From NCBI RefSeq assembly GCF_904846715.1, contig NZ_CAJHBU010000003.1, positions 185,763 through 249,762 of the forward strand: DNA of 64,000 nucleotides. Reading direction: 5' to 3'. Both the position numbers and the translations under genes were made by a program. Below the pieces are notes generated by a model. The model did not search any database and had not been told where the DNA came from. It saw only the letters and a program-made list of their open reading frames with translations. The stretch is from Psychrobacter vallis (GTDB lineage Bacteria > Pseudomonadota > Gammaproteobacteria > Pseudomonadales > Moraxellaceae). Below, in pieces: positions 28,267-37,927 of the stretch; the stretch's first letter is position 1, and each line of letters opens with the position of its first letter.

Positions 28267-29139
28267 CTACTCAATAGGCGCAAGCAAGTCTAGCAAAGCG
28301 GTAACACTGTTGGATTGAGTGAGTTTTGGATTGATAACCACGCCTAAATATCGCTGCAATTCGATATTGTCTGCCATATCAATGCGTTCTAAATCTTGAC
28401 TAATCATAGTTTGTGGTAAAACGGACCAACCAAGTCCCACAGAGACCAACATACGAATAGACTCAAGAGGATTGGTACTCATGGTGGCATAAGGCTTGAG
28501 ATTGTGTTTAGCGAATTCAGCCAACGTAATCTGACTGGTGAAAGTATTGGCCGATGGCAAAATAGCAGGGTATCGTGCCAATTGCTCTAAGGTCACATTG
28601 GATTTGGTCGCTAAAGGTGACAAAGTGCCCGTCATAAAGTATAGCGGATCTGACCATAATGTGTGATAGGTCAAACGTTTGTCATAAACAGGCGGCAAAG
28701 TGACAAAAGCCAAGGATAAATCTCCGTCTAATACAGCTTTGTGCGCCTTTTCTGAGTCGACAAAATGAACTTCTAACTGTACGGCAGGATAGGTTTGAAT
28801 AAAGTGTTTAAGCACAGGGGCTAAATGATGTAAGCCAATGTGATGGCTGGTGCCGATGACCAACTTGCCGGAGACAATGTGTTGAGAATGTTGCAGGTTA
28901 ATTTTGAAATTCTCATAGTCTTCTAGCCAGCGCTTGGCATGTGGCAGCATTTCACTGGCAGCTTGTGTTGGGACAATCCCTCGTCCGACTGTGTCAAATA
29001 AGGTGATATTAAACTCATCTTCCAGATTTTTGATACGCTTACTGACAGCAGGCTGAGTAATAAACAGCTTTTCTGCTGCGCCTGAGATACTACCAGTGTG
29101 CATGACAGTCACGAATGTCGTTAAGTTTGTGGTGTTCAA
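28267..29139 (-). CDS. LysR-family transcriptional regulator
   Basis: A 290-aa regulator. The N-terminal winged helix-turn-helix shows MHTGSISGAAEKLFITQPAVSKRIKNLED (about residues 13-41), then a linker helix and a two-lobed effector domain with LVIGTSHHIGLHHLAPVL and LAFVTLPPVYDK. It is divergent from leuC with a 332-base gap, so leuCDB or itself are likely targets. The effector could be a leucine-pathway intermediate by position alone. The start at 29139 gives the standard length. Cytoplasmic. Confidence 0.88.
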   Translation of the reverse strand: MNTTNLTTFVTVMHTGSISGAAEKLFITQPAVSKRIKNLEDEFNITLFDTVGRGIVPTQAASEMLPHAKRWLEDYENFKINLQHSQHIVSGKLVIGTSHHIGLHHLAPVLKHFIQTYPAVQLEVHFVDSEKAHKAVLDGDLSLAFVTLPPVYDKRLTYHTLWSDPLYFMTGTLSPLATKSNVTLEQLARYPAILPSANTFTSQITLAEFAKHNLKPYATMSTNPLESIRMLVSVGLGWSVLPQTMISQDLERIDMADNIELQRYLGVVINPKLTQSNSVTALLDLLAPIE

Positions 29140-29471
29140 ACGAATGTCCTTAATGGTTTAGCGAGGTATAAAGAAAAGTTGGCTGATCCAATCATAACGT
29201 ATCAGAAATAAAAGTTTGCGTCTGGTTAAAAATCATCAATTATTATTATAGGATTAGCCTGCTATAATCACAAGACATCGAGAGGTATTTATTATATTTA
29301 CTTGGCAATTTGCGGCATAAAACCTATTTTGATAGGTAAAAGCAGTAATAAATATCAAATTACCATTAGATGATGTCTTTATTTATATAAAATTTAAATA
29401 GAAGATTCGCTTACCCCTGCGTAAGCAAACGAAAAACTAAGTAATTAGTAACTTTAATAAAGGATAGCAAC
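29140..29471. promoter_or_regulatory. Divergent LysR-leuC promoter region
   Basis: 332 bases. A -10-like TATAAT lies at 29263-29268 and a hairpin GCTTAC/GTAAGC at 29408-29425, within the probable leuC leader. No leucine-rich leader peptide was recognised. Confidence 0.4.
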
Positions 29472-30890
29472 ATGGCTGGTCAAACATTATATGACAAACT
29501 TTGGAGCGCTCACGAAGTCACTAAGCGTGATGATGGGTCGAGCCTGATTTATATCGATCGCCATCTGTTGCATGAAGTGACGAGTCCGCAAGCATTCGAA
29601 GGCTTGGAGCTGGCCAATAGAGCGCCGTGGCGCCTGTCTGCCAATATCGCCAGTCCAGATCATAATGTGCCTACAGTGACCAAAGAGCGTCTAGAAGGCG
29701 TTCCTGGTATTAAAGACAAGGTGTCACGTTTGCAAGTGGTCACATTGGATGATAACTGTACCAAATTTGATATTGCTGAATTTACCATCAATGATGCGCG
29801 TCAAGGTATCTTGCATGTCGTTGGTCCCGAGCAAGGCTTGGTATTGCCGGGTATGACGGTCGTTTGTGGTGATTCGCATACGGCAACGCACGGGGCACTT
29901 GGCTGTTTGGCGCATGGTATTGGTACGTCTGAAGTTGAGCATGTATTGGCAACACAGTGCTTGATTCAAAAGAAATCAAAAAATATGCAAATCCGTGTCA
30001 CAGGCAAGCTTGGCGCTGGCGTGACCTCAAAAGACGTGGTACTCGCCATCATTGCAAAGATTGGTACTGCGGGCGGGACAGGGCACGCGATTGAATTTGC
30101 AGGTCAAGTGTTTGAAGACATGAGTATGGAGGGTCGCATGACTGTCTGTAATATGGCCATTGAAGCCGGCGCTCGCGTGGGTATGGTGGCTGTCGATGAT
30201 ACGACAATAGATTATGTCAAAGGTCGTCCTTATGCGCCAAACGAATCACAGTGGGATAAAGCGGAAGCTTACTGGCGCACACTGTATTCAGATGATGATG
30301 CGGTATTTGATACGGTAATTGAGCTTGACGGTAACCAAATAGCGCCGCAAGTATCTTGGGGAACCTCACCTGAGATGGTCGTTGATATTACGCAATCAGT
30401 TCCAACACCTGATCAAGCCATTGATGAAGCGCAACAAGAAGGTTGGTTGCGCGCTTATACGTATATGGGTTTAGAAGCTGGTCAAAAAATTACCGATATT
30501 CAGCTTGATCGTATATTTATTGGTTCATGTACCAACTCACGTATTGAAGATTTGCGTGATGCTGCAGCCGTTATCAAAGGTCGAAAAGTTGCAGACAATG
30601 TCAAAGAAGCCATCGTCGTTGCCGGCTCTGGACAAGTAAAGCAGCAAGCAGAGGCTGAAGGCTTGAATACCTTGTTTACCGAGGCTGGTTTTGAATGGCG
30701 CGAGCCGGGTTGCTCTATGTGTCTTGCCATGAATGCCGACAAACTTGAGCCACAAGAGCATTGTGCCTCAACGTCCAATCGTAACTTTGAAGGTCGTCAA
30801 GGTAATGGCGGTCGTACGCATTTGGTCAGTCCAGCGATGGCAGCAGCAGCAGCGTTAGCGGGTCACTTTGTAGATGTAAGAACATTTTAA
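29472..30890 (+). CDS. leuC: 3-isopropylmalate dehydratase large subunit
   Basis: A 472-aa [4Fe-4S] aconitase-family subunit that isomerises 2-isopropylmalate to 3-isopropylmalate with LeuD in leucine synthesis. Cluster cysteines are in [11 protein letters not shown] (about residues 353-363) and GCSMC (about 413-417). [15 protein letters not shown] (about 130-144) is a family marker. AAAGGA lies about 6 nt before the ATG. First gene of leuC-leuD-lipoprotein-leuB. Confidence 0.97.
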   Translation: MAGQTLYDKLWSAHEVTKRDDGSSLIYIDRHLLHEVTSPQAFEGLELANRAPWRLSANIASPDHNVPTVTKERLEGVPGIKDKVSRLQVVTLDDNCTKFDIAEFTINDARQGILHVVGPEQGLVLPGMTVVCGDSHTATHGALGCLAHGIGTSEVEHVLATQCLIQKKSKNMQIRVTGKLGAGVTSKDVVLAIIAKIGTAGGTGHAIEFAGQVFEDMSMEGRMTVCNMAIEAGARVGMVAVDDTTIDYVKGRPYAPNESQWDKAEAYWRTLYSDDDAVFDTVIELDGNQIAPQVSWGTSPEMVVDITQSVPTPDQAIDEAQQEGWLRAYTYMGLEAGQKITDIQLDRIFIGSCTNSRIEDLRDAAAVIKGRKVADNVKEAIVVAGSGQVKQQAEAEGLNTLFTEAGFEWREPGCSMCLAMNADKLEPQEHCASTSNRNFEGRQGNGGRTHLVSPAMAAAAALAGHFVDVRTF

Positions 30891-30932
30891 GACTGATACG
30901 CATCAATAAAAATATCATTGATAGGACATTTT

Positions 30933-31583
30933 ATGCAAGCTTATAACACCCAAACTGGTATTGTCTGCCCGCTTGATCGTGCAAACGTCGATACCGATCA
31001 GATTATTGCAAAACAGTTTTTGAAGTCCATTAAACGTACAGGCTTTGGCGTCAATTTATTTGATGATTGGCGCTATCTTGACGAAGGCTATCCGGGTCAA
31101 GACAATAGCACACGCGTTATCAATCCAGAATTTGTCCTAAATAAACCACGTTATCAAGGCGCGACTATTTTGCTGGCACGTCGAAACTTTGGCTGTGGCT
31201 CTAGTCGTGAACATGCGCCTTGGGCGTTGTCAGAATATGGTTTTCGTACGGTTATCGCGCCAAGCTTTGCTGATATTTTTTATAACAACTGTTTCAAAAA
31301 CGGCATGCTCCCAATCGTACTAAACGAAGAAATCGTGGATACGTTAATGAAAGCCACGGTGGCCAATGAAGGCTATGAGTTGACGGCAGATCTTGAGCGT
31401 CAAGTAGTCATCACGCCAACGGGTGAAGAGCATCCTTTTGAAGTGGATGATTTTCGCAAACACTGCTTATTAAATGGACTTGACGATATTGGTCTAACCT
31501 TGCAGCAAAGTGATGCTATCAAGGATTATGAATATAAAATGATGCAGAAAACCCCTTGGATATTCAACGAAGTACGTGCCTAA
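30933..31583 (+). CDS. leuD: 3-isopropylmalate dehydratase small subunit
   Basis: A 216-aa swivel-domain partner of LeuC. Markers are [15 protein letters not shown] (about residues 18-32), [21 protein letters not shown] (about 79-99) and the C-terminal [11 protein letters not shown]. The ATG at 30933 follows TAGGA and gives the family N-terminus; a TTG 15 bases upstream is in frame but unlikely. It begins 42 bases after leuC. Confidence 0.96.
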   Translation: MQAYNTQTGIVCPLDRANVDTDQIIAKQFLKSIKRTGFGVNLFDDWRYLDEGYPGQDNSTRVINPEFVLNKPRYQGATILLARRNFGCGSSREHAPWALSEYGFRTVIAPSFADIFYNNCFKNGMLPIVLNEEIVDTLMKATVANEGYELTADLERQVVITPTGEEHPFEVDDFRKHCLLNGLDDIGLTLQQSDAIKDYEYKMMQKTPWIFNEVRA

Positions 31584-31722
31584 ATAGTGAATATATAGTT
31601 ATTGCTCACAAAACTACTGAACAGTAGTAATGTGGCGTTGAGTTATGGTGGTGAACTGGCTAAAATGAATGAAAGTTTTTTACAACATTTTATTATTTTT
31701 CCTATGAATAGTAGCCACCATT

Positions 31723-32457
31723 ATGAATAAAAAACGTTACGTCTTATGGAGCAGTACGATTTTTACTGCCAGCTTATTATTATCAGGTTGCCAGTTATTA
31801 ACTGGCTATCAGAAAATAGATAATGCAGAAAGTGCTAATGCGTGGGTAGGTAAGATTCAGCCTATCGCTGGTGAAGTGAATATTGCCTGTGTCGGCACTT
31901 ATCACTGTGAAATTGTGCGAATAGATAGAACATTAATCATTGCGCCGGATAGCCATGAACCAGTCAATCCCAGTATGGTAATGGGTTTGCCGGGTGATAA
32001 TGGCGCTAAAGAAACTGCCAAAGCGCCAATGAATTTGGAGATGGCACCACTTACCAACAAAAATGCCATTAAAATAGTGCCATTGTCTGCATCGGCGATG
32101 CCAGGCTTGACCAATTATTATGCACGGGTGATGCCTGCAAAGCGTGAAATCCATGTGAATTTTTATCCAGAAAACAATAGCAGCTACGTTGAGCGTTTTG
32201 CAATGATTCATGATTTTTCTGAATCGGGTACTTATCAGCTGCGTGCTTATCAAAAAAAATCTGGTGAGAATTCTGGTAGCTTATTGGAAAATGCCTCACC
32301 TGAACCGTTATGTATTGAGCTGTTTAAAGGTAGTGAGGTGCAGCGCCGATTTTGCAAGCAACTGGGCGCCGAGCGTCAAGGCGAGTTTTTAGAAACCAGT
32401 ATGATTCAGACGGTACAAACAGTATCTAAAAGTCAAAGTATAGTAAATAGAACATGA
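31723..32457 (+). CDS. Hypothetical lipoprotein within the leu locus
   Basis: A 244-aa protein with a lipoprotein signal (KKRYVLWSSTIFTASLLLSGC, lipobox LSGC at about residues 20-23). The mature domain is not recognised. Segments are VGKIQPIAGEVNIACVGTYHCEIVRIDRTLII and a C-terminal region with two Cys (EPLCIELF, RRFCKQLG) that may form a disulfide with the earlier pair (IACVG, YHCEI). It sits between leuD and leuB in the same direction, 139 and 78 bases away. It is probably transcribed with them but has no evident link to leucine synthesis. Confidence 0.75.
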   Translation: MNKKRYVLWSSTIFTASLLLSGCQLLTGYQKIDNAESANAWVGKIQPIAGEVNIACVGTYHCEIVRIDRTLIIAPDSHEPVNPSMVMGLPGDNGAKETAKAPMNLEMAPLTNKNAIKIVPLSASAMPGLTNYYARVMPAKREIHVNFYPENNSSYVERFAMIHDFSESGTYQLRAYQKKSGENSGSLLENASPEPLCIELFKGSEVQRRFCKQLGAERQGEFLETSMIQTVQTVSKSQSIVNRT

Positions 32458-32535
32458 AAAGTTAAAACGGGTTAGCTCCTTCTACGTTATAACATACCCC
32501 AGTTAATAAGAATTTACCTACCCAAAAGGACCAGT

Positions 32536-33639
32536 ATGGCAACGATTTTAACATTAGCAGGCGATGGTATCGGCCCCGAAATCATGACTCAAGCCATTGA
32601 TGTGCTCGAAGCTGTCAATAAGCAGTTTGCATTAGGTTTGACCCTTGAATCTGGATTGATTGGCGGCGCGGCAATTGATGCCACTGGTGAGCCTCTGCCA
32701 GATGAAACGTTGGCGCGCGCACGAGCTGCAGATGCGGTATTACTGGGCGCTGTTGGCGGTCCTAAATGGGATGCAATTGAACGCAGCAAACGCCCTGAAC
32801 GTGGTCTCCTTAAAATTCGCGGTGAGCTTGGTTTGTTTGCTAACTTACGGGTGGCAAAGCTATATCCGCAGCTTGTTAATGCATCAAGTATCAAACCTGA
32901 GATCATTTCAGGCTTAGATTTACTGATCGTGCGTGAGTTGACGGGAGGTATTTACTTTGGTGAGCCGCGTGGTATTCGCACACTAGAGAACGGTGAGCAG
33001 CAAGGCTATAACACTATGGTGTATAGCACGAGTGAGATTCAGCGCATCGGCAAGGTTGCTTTCGAATTGGCAAAAACGCGTGCGCAAGCAGCGGGTACAG
33101 CGCCAAAAGTTTGTTCAGTGGATAAGGCAAACGTCTTAGAAGTCACGGAACTGTGGAAGCAGACCATGACCCAGATGCAGCAAGCAGATTATAGCGATGT
33201 GGCGTTATCCCACATGTATGCTGATAATGCTTGTATGCAACTGATCAAAGATCCCAAGCAGTTCGATGTTATGGTGACGGGCAATATGTTCGGTGATATC
33301 TTGTCTGATGAAGCTGCTATGCTCACAGGTTCTATTGGCATGTTGCCATCAGCGAGCCTAGATGAAGCAGGCAAAGGCATGTATGAACCATGCCATGGCT
33401 CAGCACCTGATATTGCTGGACAAGATAAAGCCAATCCATTGGCGACTATTTTGTCTGTTGCCATGATGCTGCGCTATACTTTTAAGCAAGAAGAGGCAGC
33501 GCTAGCGATTGAAAAAGCGGTCAGTGATGTTTTAGATGATGGTCTACGCACGCTTGACATTCTAGATAGTAGCGAAGCTGGCCTCAAGCAAGTAGGGTGC
33601 CAAGAAATGGGTCAGGCAGTATTGGCCAAATTGCTATAA
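32536..33639 (+). CDS. leuB: 3-isopropylmalate dehydrogenase
   Basis: A 367-aa NAD-dependent decarboxylating dehydrogenase, homodimeric and cytoplasmic. It converts 3-isopropylmalate to 2-oxoisocaproate. Family segments are [11 protein letters not shown] (about residues 7-17), [26 protein letters not shown], and [27 protein letters not shown] with metal-binding aspartates. [18 protein letters not shown] closes the site. AAAGGA lies about 7 nt before the ATG. A strong terminator is 50 bases downstream. Confidence 0.97.
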   Translation: MATILTLAGDGIGPEIMTQAIDVLEAVNKQFALGLTLESGLIGGAAIDATGEPLPDETLARARAADAVLLGAVGGPKWDAIERSKRPERGLLKIRGELGLFANLRVAKLYPQLVNASSIKPEIISGLDLLIVRELTGGIYFGEPRGIRTLENGEQQGYNTMVYSTSEIQRIGKVAFELAKTRAQAAGTAPKVCSVDKANVLEVTELWKQTMTQMQQADYSDVALSHMYADNACMQLIKDPKQFDVMVTGNMFGDILSDEAAMLTGSIGMLPSASLDEAGKGMYEPCHGSAPDIAGQDKANPLATILSVAMMLRYTFKQEEAALAIEKAVSDVLDDGLRTLDILDSSEAGLKQVGCQEMGQAVLAKLL

Positions 33640-33688
33640 GTCGAGCGCTGCTTTAAATGTAAGTAGCAATTACCCAAGATGAGAAAAC

Positions 33689-33725
33689 GAACCCATAAAT
33701 TGCTTGGCAGTTTATGGGTTTTTTA
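33689..33725 (+). terminator. Terminator of the leu locus
   Basis: ACCCATAAA pairs with TTTATGGGT over an 11-nt loop, then T6. Confidence 0.9.
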
Positions 33726-33917
33726 TGCCTAGGTCTTGAATCGCAGCTTATTGTAAACAAATTGACGCTTTTACTCATCCTATTAACAAAGATAGAGCAA
33801 GAATGGTCCGTTGGTAACATAAAGCCGTTAGGGAGTAGTGGTAGAGGTATGGCAAGATGTTTTTATAGTAAATTTGAATAATTTTTTTGATACACAGTGA
33901 TGATTTAGGAGGGTTTT

Positions 33918-35222
33918 ATGTCTCAACTACTTAAGGTGGGCAGCATGATTGTTGCCATGGGTACGGCGTCAGCGTTATTGGTTGGTTGCAGTGATGCCAA
34001 TACTACTGATAATAGTGTACAAACGACTAATGCTAACCAGTCGTCTGAAAGGGATGCGACAGACAATAATACAGATAGTACCGCAGTAAATGTTAGTATG
34101 AATGCAGATACTGAATCTGAGGTGAATGGTAGTAGCAGCCAAAGCAGCGATATGACAAATACGGATGGTACAGGTAATGCCATAAATAATATGGACGGCA
34201 TGAATACAAACAGCACAATGACTGATAGCAACGATACAAGTCCAGTTACCAATGGCGTTAGTCAACAACTTGAAGGCGACAGTAAAACTGCCAATTCGCT
34301 AAACAGATTACTACCCAAAATTAAATATACTACAGACAGTTTGTCGACGACTGCTAAAAAGGTCAATCAAGCAACATGGAAGGATGGCAGTAAGATTGAT
34401 CGTAACGTCGGTACCAAGTTGCAAGCGCTATTGAACTGGAATCATAGTGGCGTTGGTGCTGTTGACGGCTACTGGGGAAAAAACACTCGTAAAGCCATGC
34501 AAGCGTTTCAAAAAGGGCAAGGGCTACCAGTAACTGAAGAAATGAATACTCAAACTTGGCAAGCTTTGACTAAGAATAGTTCCCTCATCTCACAGCCTGT
34601 GCTGGTAAGCTATAAGCTGACCGATAGCGATGTGAATGTCAAAACCATCGATATTCCTGCTAGTGCTGAAGCCAAAGCCAAGCTCGATGGCATGTATTAT
34701 GAAAGCGTCCTTGAAGCCTTGGGTGAAAAATTTCATATCAGTCGGGACTATCTCAAATCGCTCAATCCCAATGCCAGCTTCAAAAGTGGTGAGACAATCA
34801 TCGTCTATAATCCTGGTAACCCTAACACCAAACCAGTGAGCCGTGTAGTCGCTGACAAGTCCACTCAAACGCTTTATGCTTACGATGATAATGACAATCT
34901 GATCGCAAGCTATCCGACGACAGTGGGCAGCACGGCAACACCGTCTCCAACAGGTACGCATCAGGTCAAAGTCAAAATTCACGAGCCCAACTACACCTAT
35001 ACTGGTGATGATGGTAAAAAGTCTGTCATTCCGCCGGGCCCCAACAATCCTGTTGGTGTAGTATGGATTGGGCTGAGTAAGCCCTCATACGGTATTCACG
35101 GCTCACCCGATCCTGAGCGTATTAGTCGTCAAGCATCAGCGGGCTGTGTCCGTCTAACCAATTGGGATGCGCTCAGTCTTTTGGGTGTTATTGAAAATGA
35201 CGCAACCGTTGAGTTTAATTGA
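33918..35222 (+). CDS. L,D-transpeptidase lipoprotein with peptidoglycan-binding domain
   Basis: A 434-aa envelope protein. The lipobox LVGC (about residues 21-24) is followed by a roughly 90-residue Asn/Thr/Ser/Asp-rich linker. A PG_binding_1-type domain (KLQALLNWNHSGVGAVDGYWG, KAMQAFQKGQGL; about 167-210) and a LysM-like part precede the YkuD domain. The catalytic motif is YGIHGSPDPERISRQASAGCVRLT (about 393-416), with HG and SAGCVR. It probably cross-links peptidoglycan 3-3 or attaches lipoprotein to the wall. AGGAGG lies about 5 nt before the start. Confidence 0.92.
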   Translation: MSQLLKVGSMIVAMGTASALLVGCSDANTTDNSVQTTNANQSSERDATDNNTDSTAVNVSMNADTESEVNGSSSQSSDMTNTDGTGNAINNMDGMNTNSTMTDSNDTSPVTNGVSQQLEGDSKTANSLNRLLPKIKYTTDSLSTTAKKVNQATWKDGSKIDRNVGTKLQALLNWNHSGVGAVDGYWGKNTRKAMQAFQKGQGLPVTEEMNTQTWQALTKNSSLISQPVLVSYKLTDSDVNVKTIDIPASAEAKAKLDGMYYESVLEALGEKFHISRDYLKSLNPNASFKSGETIIVYNPGNPNTKPVSRVVADKSTQTLYAYDDNDNLIASYPTTVGSTATPSPTGTHQVKVKIHEPNYTYTGDDGKKSVIPPGPNNPVGVVWIGLSKPSYGIHGSPDPERISRQASAGCVRLTNWDALSLLGVIENDATVEFN

Positions 35223-35237
35223 ACGAGAAAATATAGA

Positions 35238-35272
35238 CAAAAAAATACCGCTGAAATTTAGCGGTATTTTTT
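35238..35272. terminator. Bidirectional terminator after the L,D-transpeptidase gene
   Basis: AATACCGCT pairs with AGCGGTATT over GAAATTT with A7 and T6 flanks. It can also serve infA on the minus strand. Confidence 0.9.
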
Positions 35273-35463
35273 ATGGTAAGAAAAGACAGCTTATACTAAA
35301 TAACTAAAACATTGATAGGCAATAATGAGCAGGTGAACGTTTTCATTATTATTATCAGTTAAACCACCCAAGCGTCTATATCAGTTATCAGCGAAAAAGT
35401 AGCTATTCGGCTATTGGCTGTATCTTTACAAATACGTTAATAACCATTGTAGTTAACAAGTAT

Positions 35464-35685
35464 TTAGTTCTTACCACGGTAAGTGATGCGACCTTTAGAT
35501 AGGTCATAAGGTGTCATCTCTACCTTAACTTTATCACCCGTCAAGATACGAATATAATGTTTGCGCATCTTACCTGAGATATGAGCAATAATTTCATGTC
35601 CATTTTCTAAACGAACTTTAAACAAAGTGTTAGGAAGGGTGTCGATGACTTCGCCTTCAAATTCAATAATATCGTCTTTTGCCAT
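35464..35685 (-). CDS. infA: Translation initiation factor IF-1
   Basis: A 73-aa OB-fold protein that occupies the ribosomal A site during initiation. The sequence [20 protein letters not shown] and the ending [11 protein letters not shown] are typical. The ATG at 35685 gives the standard N-terminus; the frame stays open to 35697 but MIQI is not expected. No Shine-Dalgarno is obvious. Monocistronic. Confidence 0.95.
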   Translation of the reverse strand: MAKDDIIEFEGEVIDTLPNTLFKVRLENGHEIIAHISGKMRKHYIRILTGDKVKVEMTPYDLSKGRITYRGKN

Positions 35686-35806
35686 AATTTGTATCAATCA
35701 ATTAAAAATAAGCCCATATTATACGTAAGTTAGCAGATTAAAGCAATACAGAACCTGCTTTTGACTTGACAGCATGTAAGTGATATGTATGCCAACTTGT
35801 ATTGAT

Positions 35807-36646
35807 TTATTCGGGCAGATTTAGCCAAATAGGCGTGAGAGGGGCGTTCGGTAATAGTTTCTGGAAACGCTCAGGGTAGTAAGCATTAACAAAATACAGG
35901 CCATCGCCAGAAGCAGTAGGCGGTGCAATCGTGCGATCTTTTTGATGCAAAATACGTAAAAAATCTTCTGGTTCCAGCTCATGTCTGCCAATAGCATATA
36001 GCGTGCCCATTAAATTGCGCACCATATGATGCAAAAACCCATCTGCTTGAATGTCAAAGACCATAAATTGACCATGAGCGAACAGGTTGGCGTGGCTGAC
36101 ACTGCGTACTGGTTGATTGGATTGACAGGCGGCAGCGCGGTAGCTGCTAAAATCGTGAGTACCAACGATATCGGCAGCAGCTTGCTGCATCGCTACTAAG
36201 TCGAGAGGCTCATAAACATGAGTCACTTGATGATTGAGTATCGCAGGGCGCTGGGCTTGGTTGAGGGTGATATAACGATAACGACGGGCAATAGCACCAA
36301 AGCGCGCGTGAAAGTCGGCTGGCATTGGTTGAATCCATCGAAGGGCAATGTCATCAGGTAATAAGCTATTCACACCGCGTAACCAGTTGTGCGTGGGACG
36401 ATATGCACGAGTCGTAAAATGAGCAATCATATTGCTGGCATGCACGCTGGCATCAGTACGCCCAGCGGCGATGACTTCTACTGGTTCATTAGCGACTTTG
36501 CCGATAGCTGTCTCTAACGCTTCTTGTACACCCAGCACTTCTCGTTGCCGCTGCCAGCCATGGTAATGTGTGCCCAAGAACTCAATAGCAATTGCTAAGG
36601 TATAAGTGGGTAAACATTCAGTTTCAGTAATTTCATTCTCAGACAT
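35807..36646 (-). CDS. truA: tRNA pseudouridine(38-40) synthase
   Basis: A 279-aa enzyme that makes pseudouridine in the anticodon arm of many tRNAs. The catalytic Asp is in AAGRTDASVHASN (about residues 60-72). HGWQRQ, RRYRYITLN and ADGFLHHMVRNLMGTL are other TruA segments. The start at 36646 (MSENEITE) fits the family; the frame is open to 36727, where it would overlap the asparaginase gene by 38 bases. Upstream ATGs at 36664 and 36727 cannot be excluded. Confidence 0.93.
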   Translation of the reverse strand: MSENEITETECLPTYTLAIAIEFLGTHYHGWQRQREVLGVQEALETAIGKVANEPVEVIAAGRTDASVHASNMIAHFTTRAYRPTHNWLRGVNSLLPDDIALRWIQPMPADFHARFGAIARRYRYITLNQAQRPAILNHQVTHVYEPLDLVAMQQAAADIVGTHDFSSYRAAACQSNQPVRSVSHANLFAHGQFMVFDIQADGFLHHMVRNLMGTLYAIGRHELEPEDFLRILHQKDRTIAPPTASGDGLYFVNAYYPERFQKLLPNAPLTPIWLNLPE

Positions 36647-36689
36647 TATAGTTTTTAAGCTCATGAAGTTAAAAGTGTTTGAGCATCGT

Positions 36690-37775
36690 TTATCGTTTTT
36701 TGATACTTGTTCCAGCCTGATTGACATTATTTAACCAGCGCTGCCGACGTCTTGCTGGACTGTCATAACGCAGCAGCAACCATAATAATCGTGCATAAAT
36801 AGCGGGAATGGTCAAACGCCCCCCAGCAATCACATGATGGTCATATTGCCAACTGCCAGCGGCATAACTGTCGCTAACCCCGCCAAAGGGGCACTGACTG
36901 CCACCTATCACCATGTGTCCTTTTTTGTGGGCAAGCTCTAGTGTTTCTGCTAGCGCTGCTGAATAAGGAACATTGCCTGAACCAAATCCTAGCAGGATGA
37001 TGCCACATGGCGGCTGTGTTAATAATGCCTGTAGCTGATTATTAATGACTTCGGCATCATTAGGCAGACAATATAGCGCATGGATACGCGCGTGCTCGGC
37101 GCGCGTTTGAATGCTACTCAGTACTTTTTGCTGATCATCAAGCCAATGCTGCCGACGGATATCTGGTAGATTTTTTATATAACTATTGGCTGGATATGCT
37201 GCCCGAAAATGACCTGTAAATGCCATCAAGTCATGACTGTGAATTTTTTGTACGGTTTGTGCAGGCCACGATTCACCGCCAAAACCAATTCTGACGCCTG
37301 ACTCACCAGCCGCCGCCAATCTTAATGAATCATTGAGGTTGTCCCAAGCATCACTGTGAGTATCGATACAGTAAGAGTGGAGTACCTCACTGTCTAATAG
37401 AGGGCGCATACTTGCGGTTAAAATGACACAAATATCGCTACTTGCAAAAGCTTCTGCTAAAAAAGCGCCTAGATAACTTAAAGTATCAGTGCCAGTGATT
37501 AAAACAAAACGTTTATCACCTTGTGCATAAGCGGTCAGTAGCAATTGATAGAAATGTATAAAATCGCTGGGGGTAAGTTGGCTACTGTCTTTAATCAGCG
37601 GATTGTCTAACCATGAAATGGTTGGTAAGTTGGCAGCATTGTCTTGTTCTAGTAATAGTTTTTTTAGAGTAGGTAAAAATACTTCTGCTGACAATGGTGC
37701 TAAAGGTCGCCCATAGCTACCAAAAGTACCACCAGCATAAATCAGTTGAATAGGGTCAGATACGGTCTTTGTCAT
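36690..37775 (-). CDS. Asparaginase (type I-like)
   Basis: A protein of about 361 aa of the asparaginase/glutaminase family that hydrolyses L-asparagine to aspartate and ammonia. Catalytic Thr motifs are AGGTFGS (first Thr, near residue 15) and ITGTDTLSYLG (second, near residue 95). SMRPLLDSEVLHSYCIDTHSDAWDNL continues the fold. No signal peptide is convincing, suggesting a cytoplasmic enzyme. The N-terminus is uncertain: in-frame starts at 37775, 37790 and 37832 (TTG) all lack a good Shine-Dalgarno. It precedes truA on the same strand. Confidence 0.85.
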   Translation of the reverse strand: MTKTVSDPIQLIYAGGTFGSYGRPLAPLSAEVFLPTLKKLLLEQDNAANLPTISWLDNPLIKDSSQLTPSDFIHFYQLLLTAYAQGDKRFVLITGTDTLSYLGAFLAEAFASSDICVILTASMRPLLDSEVLHSYCIDTHSDAWDNLNDSLRLAAAGESGVRIGFGGESWPAQTVQKIHSHDLMAFTGHFRAAYPANSYIKNLPDIRRQHWLDDQQKVLSSIQTRAEHARIHALYCLPNDAEVINNQLQALLTQPPCGIILLGFGSGNVPYSAALAETLELAHKKGHMVIGGSQCPFGGVSDSYAAGSWQYDHHVIAGGRLTIPAIYARLLWLLLRYDSPARRRQRWLNNVNQAGTSIKKR

Positions 37776-37856
37776 AGCAGCGGCTGGCATAATAGTGGCA
37801 CAATGAAAGAATGTGAAAGATAAGGAGCCCAATAATAGATAATATCAAGGCTAAAT

Positions 37857-37911
37857 GCAAAAAAATCAGCCAGTATTCTACATCTTATAACCATAGAATA
37901 CTGACTGACAA
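37857..37911 (-). terminator. Terminator of the fimV pair
   Basis: TCAGCCAGTATTCTA pairs with TAGAATACTGACTGA (one mismatch) over about 13 nt, followed by T7 on the minus strand. Confidence 0.85.
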
Positions 37912-37927
37912 GAGACCCAATTATTTA

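Noticed and set aside
29408..29425. Leucine leader-peptide attenuator before leuC
   Set aside because: A hairpin is present but no Leu-rich short frame was seen.
36647..36727. Longer TruA start overlapping the asparaginase gene
   Set aside because: Family N-terminus begins at MSENE; extra residues are not conserved-looking and would overlap the upstream gene.
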